A DNA stretch of 64,000 nucleotides from Oligoflexia bacterium (lineage in GTDB: Bacteria > Bdellovibrionota > UBA1018). The notes under the pieces are model-generated. The model ran no database searches, had not been told where the DNA came from, and saw nothing but the letters and a program-made list of their open reading frames with translations. The stretch covers positions 1 to 64,000 of the forward strand of contig CAIZRG010000017.1 in the NCBI GenBank assembly GCA_903935335.1, in the 5' to 3' direction. Shown here piece after piece: positions 17,836-26,770 of this stretch. The position numbers and the translations under genes are program-made. Numbering within the stretch: the stretch's first letter is position 1; every line of letters starts with the position of its first letter.

Positions 17836-20159
17836 TTTGGAGAAGTCTCATCTTTCTGAAAATAATGGGCCAACTTTCTTTGAGCTCGTTCATAGTAGAT
17901 ATCATCTTCGGGAGCAATAACGATGCACTCCTGAAACATTTTTTTTGCCATTACAAAATCACTGTAACTTTCTGCTAGAATGGCTTCTGTATAAATGATT
18001 TTTGCCCGATCGTGGAGGATGCCTCTCACACGAGTCACTCCGAGATGCCCTTCTGAATTTGATGAATCAATATGAATTACTTTTTTATAGAGACTGAAGG
18101 CCTTTGCATATTCTCCTGAGCTTTCCATCTGTTTGGCTTCTAGCAGAATAGGTTCTCTCAAATTTTTAATTGCTCGATGGCATGAAGCAATTTCATTTTT
18201 TGCTATAATAGGAAGTTTTTTGTCAGTGGTTTCAATACCTAAAACCTTTTCAAATTGAGTAATTGCAGAATGATATTTTTTAGTGTGTTTTAGATTTAAA
18301 CCTTCTTGATAAAATAACCAAGCTCTTTTATCGATATCTTCTTGAACTTGTCTTTGTTGCTCCTTAATTCGAGCTGCTTCTTCAATTGCTTCAATCTCTT
18401 TTTTCCATTTTGTCACACTCCCATTATCTGGATCTATAGCTAATATTTCTGGAAACATCTCCTGTGCTTGATCGTAAAGTTTTTTTTCCATTTTTTGACG
18501 AGTTTGCTCTACAAGTTGAGCAATTTTTCCTCTTAACTTATCTTCTTCTTCTTTTTTGCGACGCTCTTCCTCTAAAACGTCCATTTTACGTTTACCTTCT
18601 CTTGCATACCTTTGAATTTCTCTGGAATCTTTATATTCTGGAATAATTGAAAATATTTTTTCAATTTCAAATAAAGCTTTATCGTATTCTTTATTTTTAT
18701 AATAATCAAAAGCAATACTATGTTGAGATTCAATAAATTGTCTTTTTTCTGCTGGTATTGAGTCAAAAGTTGCAACTACACTAATGGCCGGCGACACAAT
18801 TGGAGTTGGTTTTTTAGATTGAGTATCTTTCTTTTTTCCTACGGAAGGTTCATCTTCTTCCATCAGCCAACTCCCCAAAAGAATCAGTGCTACAATTACA
18901 ATGTACTGGGTTCGCTTTGGAAGAACTCTAAATTTTTCAAGTAAAGACCCTCTTCCACTGGATGAAGACGTTATACCCGTAATTCCAGGAATACCGCCCA
19001 TAGAAGCATCTAGGGGCACTTGAGGTGCAGAAAAACTTTCTTGCACTCCTAAATTTTGAGCTAATCCTATTTCTCCTGGCTGCTCTGCGGGTGGAAGTTC
19101 CACTGAAAAATCTAAATTTCTTGAGCTTTCTTCCTCTACACTTTCTACAACTGCAGGCACTGAAATAAATTCTTTTTCTTGAGCAGCATAATCTGCACTC
19201 ATTGCTTTAAACTGAAACTCAACCCCCCCCACCTTGATAAGGTCATCCCCCTCCAGTTCTTTGTCCTTGATTTTTACTCCATTGACAAAAGTACCATTTA
19301 CAGAGTCAAGATCTTTGACAAAAAACTGAGACCCTAAACGGGTAATCACCGTATTTTTTCGAGAGGCTTTCTTATCATTGAGAACAATATCACAATCTTT
19401 TCCTCGACCTATTGAGACAAGATCTTTATTTAACTCATAGACATCGACATTGGCTAATCCATGAGGAAAAATGAGCTTCACAATAATTTTTGTGACTGCC
19501 CCTATCTTTGTCTTTCCGTCATCTTCAACCCTATCGAAGGGCTGACTCACTTCTTCTACTTCTTTTGAATCCAACAAAAGTTTGGGACTCAACTCACTAG
19601 CTCCGTCTGAAAAACCTTGTTGCTCTATCTCGTTTTGTTGCTGAAGTTGGCCATCTTGAGATAATTGAGATAGAGGTTTGAGATCTTGAGTCTGCAATGT
19701 ATTCATCGATGGGCCCATACCCCCAAATTCATCTGCGCCGAAGGGTTTTAATTCTGCTATAGACTCAACCCCAGAAATCAATCCAGTATCTAAAACCTGT
19801 AAAGAAGCTGAATCTACTCCAGAAGTAGGAAGAACTTTAGATTGGACTTGATCTTGAGCTTGCAGCTTAGAAAAGGAAACTCTAACCATGAAAGGACCGA
19901 CAATGAGGACATCACCTTCCTTTAAAACAGCTTCCGAACATTCAACCCCATTGACTACCAAAGGCGCAAACTCACTCTTATTTTGAACCTGAACGGAGTT
20001 CCCAGTGCTACGGAATAAAGCGTGATGTCGAGAAATTGATCGATCCTGAATTCGAATAGCACACCCTTCAGCTCTTCCAAGTAAAGCCTCTCCTTGAAAA
20101 GAATGAGTTTTTTGGACAACTCCATCCCTCATAACAGTTAGAACAACGGAAGAACTCAT
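17832..20159 (-). CDS. Membrane protein with two FHA domains and C-terminal TPR-like repeats
   Basis: A 775-aa protein. FHA domain 1 (residues about 5-95) shows LLGRAEGCAIRI and SISRHHALFR. A Gln/Ser/Glu-rich linker follows. FHA domain 2 (about 222-312) has SIGRGKDCDIVL and NGTFVNGVKI. A single membrane helix lies at about 417-436 (QYIVIVALILLGSWLM). The C-terminal half is helical, with a long charged coiled coil and TPR-like repeats (about 465-770). FHA2 keeps the GR..S..NG pattern for phosphothreonine binding, although its SRKH-type position reads SRKN. The topology suggests cytoplasmic phosphopeptide reading linked to a repeat scaffold across the membrane. It overlaps both neighbours by ATGA. 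Confidence 0.88.
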   Translation of the reverse strand: MSSSVVLTVMRDGVVQKTHSFQGEALLGRAEGCAIRIQDRSISRHHALFRSTGNSVQVQNKSEFAPLVVNGVECSEAVLKEGDVLIVGPFMVRVSFSKLQAQDQVQSKVLPTSGVDSASLQVLDTGLISGVESIAELKPFGADEFGGMGPSMNTLQTQDLKPLSQLSQDGQLQQQNEIEQQGFSDGASELSPKLLLDSKEVEEVSQPFDRVEDDGKTKIGAVTKIIVKLIFPHGLANVDVYELNKDLVSIGRGKDCDIVLNDKKASRKNTVITRLGSQFFVKDLDSVNGTFVNGVKIKDKELEGDDLIKVGGVEFQFKAMSADYAAQEKEFISVPAVVESVEEESSRNLDFSVELPPAEQPGEIGLAQNLGVQESFSAPQVPLDASMGGIPGITGITSSSSGRGSLLEKFRVLPKRTQYIVIVALILLGSWLMEEDEPSVGKKKDTQSKKPTPIVSPAISVVATFDSIPAEKRQFIESQHSIAFDYYKNKEYDKALFEIEKIFSIIPEYKDSREIQRYAREGKRKMDVLEEERRKKEEEDKLRGKIAQLVEQTRQKMEKKLYDQAQEMFPEILAIDPDNGSVTKWKKEIEAIEEAARIKEQQRQVQEDIDKRAWLFYQEGLNLKHTKKYHSAITQFEKVLGIETTDKKLPIIAKNEIASCHRAIKNLREPILLEAKQMESSGEYAKAFSLYKKVIHIDSSNSEGHLGVTRVRGILHDRAKIIYTEAILAESYSDFVMAKKMFQECIVIAPEDDIYYERAQRKLAHYFQKDETSPK

Positions 20160-21133
20160 CCGCCGTCCTCCCCTTTCATTTCCTTCAGAGTTTTTTCAAA
20201 CTGGTCCTTGGCTTCCACGTAAGAAGGACTACTTTGATCTCGATATAAAAGACGCATGGCACCTTCAAAATGAGCTTTTGCTTCTCTTAACCTCCCTGCT
20301 TGATAGGATTTTTTTCCATTTTCGAGATGATTTTTAACTGCAGAATTCAAAGAATTATTACAATTTTCAAGATAAAGGGTCGCCAAGGTATTCCCTGGGC
20401 TGATCTGAAGAACTGTTTCAAATTGAGTTCGAGCACGGCTATAATTTCCAGCTAAGTATTCCCGAAAACCATCTTTAAAAAAAATTTCAGCTGTTTTATT
20501 TTTTTCTAATTGAGGTAAAAATGAAGCCAGATCTTTGGAGTGATCTACAGATTTTTTAATTGGCAAAGAACGAGGACGATCCGTATCTCCTAAGAAAAGA
20601 TAAAGAAAAACACCCAAAACACCTAAGACTAGAATTTTTTTTAAATTATTCTCATTGGATCCAGAAGAGTTTTGAGTCGAATTCAAACCTGATAGTGCCT
20701 TAGGTATTTTTAATGGATTATCTAAACGACGCTGATCAACCTGAAGCTGATCCATACTTCGGGGTGGCGCAACCAACATCATGGTACCCACCTCAGAAGT
20801 GATAAACTCCAAGGTTGTTTCTCCCACGGTGAAACGATCATTGATTTTTAGTGAAGCCTCTTGGGTAGACGCTCCATTCAATAAAATTCCATTTGCACTT
20901 TTTAAATCTTTGATTCTCCAACCTAAAGAAGTAGCTTTGAGTTCAGCATGAACTCGCGAAGCTTTTAGGTCAGAAATGATAATATCATTTTCTTCACCTC
21001 GACCTATCGTAGCTCTTGCACCACAAATCACATAAACAGCTCCATAATCAGGTCCTTGAACAACCTTCAGGCGTGCGAGCTCCCCATTTTGACGACTGAC
21101 TTGAGTCTGCTTGAACCTTATCGCATTTGGCAT
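20156..21133 (-). CDS. FHA-domain membrane protein with TPR-like C-terminus
   Basis: A 325-aa protein with an N-terminal FHA domain (about residues 15-115) showing TIGRGEENDIII, KASRVHAELK and NGILLNGAS. It has one membrane helix at about 166-183 (ILVLGVLGVFLYLFLG) and a TPR-like tail with YLAGNYSRARTQFETVL and YQAGRLREAKAHFEGAM. It looks like a shorter relative of the next gene product and overlaps it by ATGA. All expected phosphothreonine-contacting residues (Gly-Arg, Ser-Arg-x-His, Asn-Gly) are present. In the pilus locus it may assemble regulatory or inner-membrane components. Confidence 0.88.
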   Translation of the reverse strand: MPNAIRFKQTQVSRQNGELARLKVVQGPDYGAVYVICGARATIGRGEENDIIISDLKASRVHAELKATSLGWRIKDLKSANGILLNGASTQEASLKINDRFTVGETTLEFITSEVGTMMLVAPPRSMDQLQVDQRRLDNPLKIPKALSGLNSTQNSSGSNENNLKKILVLGVLGVFLYLFLGDTDRPRSLPIKKSVDHSKDLASFLPQLEKNKTAEIFFKDGFREYLAGNYSRARTQFETVLQISPGNTLATLYLENCNNSLNSAVKNHLENGKKSYQAGRLREAKAHFEGAMRLLYRDQSSPSYVEAKDQFEKTLKEMKGEDGG

Positions 21134-21140
21134 TCCATTC

Positions 21141-22787
21141 TCATGATTCGATTCTCACCGCAGCAAGCAGATAGCATCGAGCCTGACCCCCTAAAGAACC
21201 AAAAGCTCCAGCATAGATTTTATAAGAAATCCCAGAAAAATCGTAATCCTCACTCACGCCCTCACCTCCAGTTGGGGCTCGACTCAAAATATCTTTTGTA
21301 AAAACAACCATGGATTGATCCCGAGCAACCACCGACATTTCCTGGCCTAAAGCTGACTCAGAGCGAATTCCACTAGCCTCTTCAAACTGTGAGTTCAAAT
21401 AAACAATTTTTTGATTGGAATCAAAAATCATCAAACCAAACTTTGAAAAATCGCCAATCATTTTAAGAGGTCCAAGATATTCTTCAACTAATGAAGAATA
21501 ATCTCCTCCTGTTGTTAAAGACCCCAGTAAAGAGGAGTTAGATTTTGGAATTCTTTGAATTGCAGAATTAATAATATCCCAAAGAGAATTCATTTCTTCA
21601 AATTTATATTCTCGAGTTACTTGAGATATATCACCTTTTAAAGCCTTGTCCATATCCTCATTCAAAACTTGGAAAGGTTTCAAAGTTAATTTATAAAGAA
21701 TAAGAAGAATAATTCCACCAAACAGCCCTGTTAAAATAAGTGTTTCTGCGTAAACCATTCCCATTTCTCCCAAATCAGGAGTCGCTAGAGTTGTATCAAC
21801 TGAAACAATAGCCATTCCAACGATGATGTTTTTTCCTGCAGCAGCACTCATGATTTTTACAGGTTCAACTGCAATCACAATACCTTCTTTTTCAGTAATG
21901 ACTCCTGTTTCTCGCCCACTTCGAAACAAATCTCTGGCTTTCACAGTAGCTATTGCCTCCTCTCCCGAGGCTAAGTACTGATTGAGTTTTGTCCCAGGAG
22001 CAAGAATTCGACTATCAAGATCAACGAGAACAGCAACCCGAACTCCTTCTGCATTTTCAACCATACCAATTTCAGTTTTTGTTTCAGCTCGAGCTGCAAG
22101 AAAGGGGGCATTTTTTTCAACAATTCCCTGAGCCATAAATTGAGCTCTTCGCCCACTTTCTTTTACAATCGCCGCACGACTAGATTCTAAAATAGGATAA
22201 ACAGAAATAATTAGATTTCCTAAAATAAATAAAGAAAAAATACTAATGCAAATAATTTTCCATTCATTTTTTAAGTTAATATTATATATAATAGGCATGA
22301 ATGTATGCTCGAAATACCAAAAAATCTTTCCTTTCAAATCTTTTGGAGCCTCATTTGCCCGAATCATAGCTGAATTTAATTCAGAATTAGAACTGAAGCC
22401 GATTCCCGCTAATTCTCCTGTTTTTATATTCCCTGGAGTAGAAAACTGAAGGGGATTACCAAAGCCCGACACTACAGGTGCTTTCTGTGAGGGCTTTGCA
22501 ACCATTTGGGTAAGCTCCAAGACATATTCCCCAATACTGATTCTCTCCCCAGGTTTTAAACTCCGAGACTTAATTAAAGCTCCATTTACAAAAGTTCCAT
22601 TTGAGCTTCCTTCATCTCTCAGTAGGACTTCTTGACCGTTCACTAACAAAACACAGTGCTTCTTAGAGATTTTAGAAGAGGGCAAAACAATCGAATTCCC
22701 AGCTTGCCTGCCAATTGAGGTTTCCCCTTCTTTAACTCCATAGGTACTTCCTCGGTTTGGCCCAGATACGACCGTTAACTTATACAT
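21141..22787 (-). CDS. FHA-domain transmembrane sensor with PAS-like C-terminus
   Basis: A 548-aa protein with an unusual order. An N-terminal FHA domain (residues 1-95) shows TSIGRQAGNSIVL, KISKKHCVLL and NGTFVNGA. A first membrane helix lies at about 177-198, followed by an extracytoplasmic sensor-like region of about 145 residues. A second helix lies at about 345-366, then a HAMP-like linker and a PAS-like domain at about 435-548 (FGLMIFDSNQKIVYLNSQFEEASG, cited in part as FDSNQKIVYLNSQFEEASG). No kinase, cyclase or output enzyme follows. It might sense an external cue and pass it to partners through phosphothreonine binding. It overlaps the DUF192 gene by 13 bases. Confidence 0.85.
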   Translation of the reverse strand: MYKLTVVSGPNRGSTYGVKEGETSIGRQAGNSIVLPSSKISKKHCVLLVNGQEVLLRDEGSSNGTFVNGALIKSRSLKPGERISIGEYVLELTQMVAKPSQKAPVVSGFGNPLQFSTPGNIKTGELAGIGFSSNSELNSAMIRANEAPKDLKGKIFWYFEHTFMPIIYNINLKNEWKIICISIFSLFILGNLIISVYPILESSRAAIVKESGRRAQFMAQGIVEKNAPFLAARAETKTEIGMVENAEGVRVAVLVDLDSRILAPGTKLNQYLASGEEAIATVKARDLFRSGRETGVITEKEGIVIAVEPVKIMSAAAGKNIIVGMAIVSVDTTLATPDLGEMGMVYAETLILTGLFGGIILLILYKLTLKPFQVLNEDMDKALKGDISQVTREYKFEEMNSLWDIINSAIQRIPKSNSSLLGSLTTGGDYSSLVEEYLGPLKMIGDFSKFGLMIFDSNQKIVYLNSQFEEASGIRSESALGQEMSVVARDQSMVVFTKDILSRAPTGGEGVSEDYDFSGISYKIYAGAFGSLGGQARCYLLAAVRIES

Positions 22788-23167
22788 AATTCATCTCCTA
22801 CTTGAATATGACTCGTTGCTACTGATCCGGCAGGTAACTCCAACGTATCGGATGCCAAGGAATCTCTGACAGGTAAAAGCCGCCAGGGTTTTAGATTTTC
22901 TTTTAAAGAGGTCACTTGATAAATTCCCCCTGATTTGGATTGGCCTTGTCTTTTTATAAAAACAACATCAATCGGAATACTCATCATCCACATATGAATA
23001 TCATTGCAAGGACTTAGGAGTAGTCCTTCTCCAGAACGAAGCAGCTTTTTCCCTATTAAGCCCCTCAATCGGTCCATAAATGACTCTGCCACGACACACT
23101 GATCGGCTATACAATAATTATTTTTAAGAGATTGAACCTGACATAATTTTGCCCTGCTTTTTGACAT
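22775..23167 (-). CDS. DUF192 family protein
   Basis: A 130-aa protein with the full DUF192 pattern: CVVAESFMDRLRGLIGKK, GLLLSPCNDIHMWMMSIPID, VVFI, the LPVRDSLASDTLELPAG stretch and a final GDEL. Many DUF192 proteins are secreted, but this one has no signal peptide. The family's function is unsettled. DUF192 genes are often found next to Tad pilus genes, and here it sits between tadC and the FHA genes with tight spacing, so a role in pilus biogenesis is plausible. Confidence 0.87.
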   Translation of the reverse strand: MSKSRAKLCQVQSLKNNYCIADQCVVAESFMDRLRGLIGKKLLRSGEGLLLSPCNDIHMWMMSIPIDVVFIKRQGQSKSGGIYQVTSLKENLKPWRLLPVRDSLASDTLELPAGSVATSHIQVGDELCIS

Positions 23168-23216
23168 TAAAAGTACTCTCTCCTATCAGTCATTCATTTC
23201 ATCTAGATGAAGTCAT

Positions 23217-24137
23217 TTAAGGCACTCCATTTGGATAGAGAAAACCTAAGGCAAAGGGACCAAAAATCATGAGCATTACTGCAGGCAGAATAAAAATGAC
23301 TAATGGCAATAAGACTTTTTGTGCTGCAGCTGCTCCTGCTTTTTCTGCTCGGACCATCCGTTCATTTCGAATCTGTTCAGACTGCTGCCTTAAAATCTTC
23401 CCAATGGAGGCTCCCATTTGATCTGCAGAAATCAAAATAGCAACAAAGGAGTTGATCTCCGACATTGAGATTCGAGCTGCCATTTCTCTCAATGCTTCTT
23501 GACGTGAAGATCCTACTTTAATTTCTTTTAAGAGCTGACCAAACTCTTCGACCAAAGGACTTGGCTTGGCTTTGTCAACAACTTTCCCAATTGCCCCCAC
23601 AAAATCTAATCCTGCCTCCGTAGAAAGTGCTAATAAATCAACAATAAATGGCATAGATCGAATGATCTTTTTTTGACGATCCTGAATTCGACTCCCGACC
23701 CAAAAATTTGGATAGAACCAACCTAAAGCTCCTGATCCTAAAATAGAATACCAAGCCAAGTCGATAAACTCACCTGCCTTTAAAAATCCACCCACAATCG
23801 GAAAAAATAAAATTAAAAGGAGCTTAAATGCAATCAATTCATCAGATGTGAGCTCTTCCTTTAAACCAGCAGCAATGAGTTTTCTCTTAAATTCTTTCCG
23901 TTTATTATCCCAAAAAACCTTGCCACGGAGCATCGGAACAATATATTGAGTAAAAAAAGGTCTGAGCAGCTTCACTAAAGGGTTACTGGCCTTGCGATCA
24001 CGAAGATCAGCTAAATTTTCTTGAGCCGCTCGACTTTCTTGCTCCTCAACGAGCATCCTGGCCAAAATAAAGGTTCCAAGACCCACTAAGGTGTAGGCAG
24101 TATAAAGAACGAACTGACCTCTTTCAATGGCACTCAT
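23217..24137 (-). CDS. tadC: Tad pilus inner-membrane platform protein TadC (type II secretion F domain)
   Basis: A 306-aa membrane protein. It has an N-terminal helix (FVLYTAYTLVGLGTFILARML), a cytoplasmic loop, and a T2SSF domain with MPFIVDLLALSTEAGLDFVGA (cited in part as PFIVDLLALSTEAGLDF) at about residues 165-290. A conserved membrane end follows (KVLLPLVIFILPAVMLMIFGP). This is the TadC partner of TadB. It is unusual that tadC leads the locus, about 13 kb upstream of tadB, with the FHA/PP2C signalling genes and pilins between them. Confidence 0.92.
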   Translation of the reverse strand: MSAIERGQFVLYTAYTLVGLGTFILARMLVEEQESRAAQENLADLRDRKASNPLVKLLRPFFTQYIVPMLRGKVFWDNKRKEFKRKLIAAGLKEELTSDELIAFKLLLILFFPIVGGFLKAGEFIDLAWYSILGSGALGWFYPNFWVGSRIQDRQKKIIRSMPFIVDLLALSTEAGLDFVGAIGKVVDKAKPSPLVEEFGQLLKEIKVGSSRQEALREMAARISMSEINSFVAILISADQMGASIGKILRQQSEQIRNERMVRAEKAGAAAAQKVLLPLVIFILPAVMLMIFGPFALGFLYPNGVP

Positions 24138-24234
24138 CGAGTTTGGGAATCTCCCAGAAACTCATCGGCTGATCCAAGCAAATCTCAAAGAAAGACTTGG
24201 ACATCTTTCAAAAAGAGCATAGAAATTCATTCTC

Positions 24235-25317
24235 ATGACACAAAAAGAAGCCTCCGAAGCCCTAGGCGAACTGTTTATTACTGGATTTAGTGGTCTTGAG
24301 CTCACAGAAAATTTTGTTCAGTGGGTTTCACGATCGCAAATTGGAGGAACTATCCTATTTGCTCATAACTATGAAAACCCAGCACAACTTGCAGAACTCA
24401 TCCATCAGATCCAAGAATGTCGGACTGAACTTCCCCTCTGGATTAGTGTGGATCAAGAAGGAGGTAGAGTTCAGAGATTTAAAAAAGGATTTACCCGAAT
24501 TCCTGATGCTGCAACCGTTGGATCCTTTAGATCTCCTCAGATCGCCTTTGAAATCTCTGCAGTCATTGCCAAAGAGCTCAAAGGCGTCGGAGTGAATCTT
24601 AATTTTTGTCCTGTAGGTGATATTCTCACTCATGCAAAAAACCCAGTCATTGGCAATCGTGCCTACGGCAGCAACCCAGATCTTGTCTCAAAAATATGCA
24701 CAGCCGTTATTCGTGGACACTTAGTACATCAGGTTCAGCCTTGCATGAAACACTTTCCAGGCCACGGAGATACGAGTGTCGACTCCCATTTTGCTCTTCC
24801 CAAAACAGATACTCCTCTTTCTGTTTTAAAAGAAAGAGAACTCAAACCCTTCTTAAAAGCTTTTCGATCCAAATGCTCCATGGTCATGGTTGCTCACATT
24901 CTCAATACTAAGATCGACTCCACTTACCCTGGTACACTTTCCCGAATTCTCCTTCAAGACCTCCTTCGCAATGAGCTCGGTTATGACAAACTCATCTTAA
25001 GCGACGATATGGAGATGAAAGCTATTACTGACCATTTTGGAGTAGATGAAGCTCCCGTCCTTGCTTTACAAGCTGGATGTGATCTTTTGATCTATCGATC
25101 CCAAGCTCAAGCAGAACATGCTTACTCAGCCTGTATCCATGCGATTGAAAAAGGAAAACTTCATCCAGAAATCATTTTAAAAGCCTGTGAACGGATTAGA
25201 GCTCTGAAGCAGAAGTGTCTCCTTCCTTATCACCCAATCGTCATTGCTGAAGTCGGAAAATCAGTAGGAACTCCAGAAAATTTAGCGACTGTACAAAAGC
25301 TAGAATCAGTTGCCTGA
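24235..25317 (+). CDS. nagZ: Beta-N-acetylhexosaminidase (glycoside hydrolase family 3, NagZ-like)
   Basis: A 360-aa GH3 enzyme that removes N-acetylglucosamine from muropeptides during cell-wall recycling. Visible motifs are ISVDQEGGRVQRF (about residue 77), the NagZ signature KHFPGHGDTSVDSH (about 176-189) with the catalytic His-Asp loop, and ILSDDMEMKAI (about 257) containing the nucleophile Asp. No signal peptide is present, fitting a cytoplasmic enzyme. The gene is divergent from tadC with a 97-base gap, in which no strong promoter is obvious. Confidence 0.92.
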   Translation: MTQKEASEALGELFITGFSGLELTENFVQWVSRSQIGGTILFAHNYENPAQLAELIHQIQECRTELPLWISVDQEGGRVQRFKKGFTRIPDAATVGSFRSPQIAFEISAVIAKELKGVGVNLNFCPVGDILTHAKNPVIGNRAYGSNPDLVSKICTAVIRGHLVHQVQPCMKHFPGHGDTSVDSHFALPKTDTPLSVLKERELKPFLKAFRSKCSMVMVAHILNTKIDSTYPGTLSRILLQDLLRNELGYDKLILSDDMEMKAITDHFGVDEAPVLALQAGCDLLIYRSQAQAEHAYSACIHAIEKGKLHPEIILKACERIRALKQKCLLPYHPIVIAEVGKSVGTPENLATVQKLESVA

Positions 25318-25363
25318 TACTTAAGAAATAGGTATCCCTAGTCCTCGGGAGACATCTTAAAAT

Positions 25364-26650
25364 ATGGGAAAAGAACGGGTTGTTGTTGTCACTGGAGCTA
25401 GGACTCCTTTTGTTCGGGCTAGAACCGTATTTCGCAATTTACCTCCATCCACATTAGGAGGTACAGTGCTCAGAGAAGTCATAGCAAAATCTGGTTTAGA
25501 TCCAAAAATAGTTGAAGAGCTTTACTTTGGCATCGTCAGCCCTCCAGCTGAAGGAACAAACGTCGCCCGAGAAGCTTTATTTGATTCTGGCCTTCCTCCA
25601 ACTATCCCCTGCACCACAGTAAACCGATACTGTGCTTCTGCAGCAGAAGCTATTGCTGGGATTGCTGGAAAAATTCAGTCCGGTCAAATTGATATTGGAC
25701 TTGCAGGAGGGGTAGAATCCATCAGCTCTGTTCAAGCACTTTTCAGCTTAGAAGCAACTTATTTTTTGCAAAACTTTGTCAAAGCAAAATCGATAGGGCA
25801 AAAACTATCCTGTCTTTCAAAATTTAAGCCTAAAATGCTCGTGCCTCAAGAACCAGGAATAAAAGAACCCACCACAGGCCTAACCATGGGACAATCAGGG
25901 GATCTCATGGCCAGAGCCTTTCAAGTGAGTCGAGAATCCCAAGATCAGTATGCCGTCGATAGTCATCTCAAAGCTCACCAAGCTTGGGAGAAAGGATTTT
26001 TTAAAACCCATGTCATTGCTGTAGCGACACCCGAAGGAACCGTAGTAGATCGAGATACGGATATCCGTGCGGATACATCTGTAGAGAAACTTTCCAAACT
26101 CAAACCCGTTTTTTACAAAGATGGAACTGTAACTGCTGGAAACGCAAGCCCGCTGACTGATGGAGCAGCATGCGTACTTCTGATGAGTGAATCCAAAGCC
26201 CGTGAATTAAAAATGCAACCGATCGGAGTCATCCGAAGTGTTGCAGCCGCTGGAGTTGATATCAAGAAAGAGCCATTGCTCATAGGTCCAGTTTTTGCGA
26301 TCCCCAAGGCTCTGAAACAAGCAGGAATCCAATGGAATGATCTTGATCTCATCGAAATGCATGAAGCATTTGCCGCGCAGGTTCTCTCTACCCTTCAAGC
26401 CATTGAGTCTAAGACCTGGGCAAAAGAAAAGCTCAATTCTGATCAAGCTATCGGCCAAATTGATCCTACAAAGCTCAATGTGAACGGAGGAAGCATCTCA
26501 TTAGGACATCCTTTTGGAGCAACGGGTGCACGTATTTTACTCCAAACTCTTCATGAACTCAGGTCTCGAAAGAAAAATCTAGGGTTACTCTCCATTTGTG
26601 CTGCTGGGGGATTGGGGATGGTTATGGTTGTTGAAGCAATCGATTCTTAA
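25364..26650 (+). CDS. Acetyl-CoA acyltransferase (thiolase, FadI-like)
   Basis: A 428-aa thiolase. The acyl-accepting Cys is in VNRYCASAAEA (about residue 90), the catalytic His in EMHEAFAAQ (about 335) and GGSISLGHPFGATGAR (about 375), and the second Cys in SICAAGGLGM near the end. The MHEAFAAQ, HPFGATG and CAAGGLG forms resemble the beta-oxidation (FadI/trifunctional beta-subunit) branch more than biosynthetic AtoB. It would cleave 3-ketoacyl-CoA. No FadJ-like partner is next to it. It is followed by a hairpin terminator and the sigma-54 activator gene. Confidence 0.92.
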   Translation: MGKERVVVVTGARTPFVRARTVFRNLPPSTLGGTVLREVIAKSGLDPKIVEELYFGIVSPPAEGTNVAREALFDSGLPPTIPCTTVNRYCASAAEAIAGIAGKIQSGQIDIGLAGGVESISSVQALFSLEATYFLQNFVKAKSIGQKLSCLSKFKPKMLVPQEPGIKEPTTGLTMGQSGDLMARAFQVSRESQDQYAVDSHLKAHQAWEKGFFKTHVIAVATPEGTVVDRDTDIRADTSVEKLSKLKPVFYKDGTVTAGNASPLTDGAACVLLMSESKARELKMQPIGVIRSVAAAGVDIKKEPLLIGPVFAIPKALKQAGIQWNDLDLIEMHEAFAAQVLSTLQAIESKTWAKEKLNSDQAIGQIDPTKLNVNGGSISLGHPFGATGARILLQTLHELRSRKKNLGLLSICAAGGLGMVMVVEAIDS

Positions 26651-26669
26651 ACAGAAATGAACTCTATTG

Positions 26670-26713
26670 ACACTCCTTTCTAAAAAGGATAGTGTTCTAA
26701 TCTTATTTTTTAA
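26670..26713 (+). terminator. Probable intrinsic terminator after the thiolase gene
   Basis: ACACT-CCTTT (26670-26679) pairs with AAAGG-AGTGT (26684-26695) around a short loop, with a two-base bulge. It is followed by a T-rich tract. The stem is moderate in GC, so efficiency is uncertain. It lies 20 bases after the thiolase stop. Confidence 0.42.
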
Positions 26714-26770
26714 TCTGATTTTTATGACTTTGCTTTTGGCATAGATATATGGTAAAAGGATGCACAGTTC

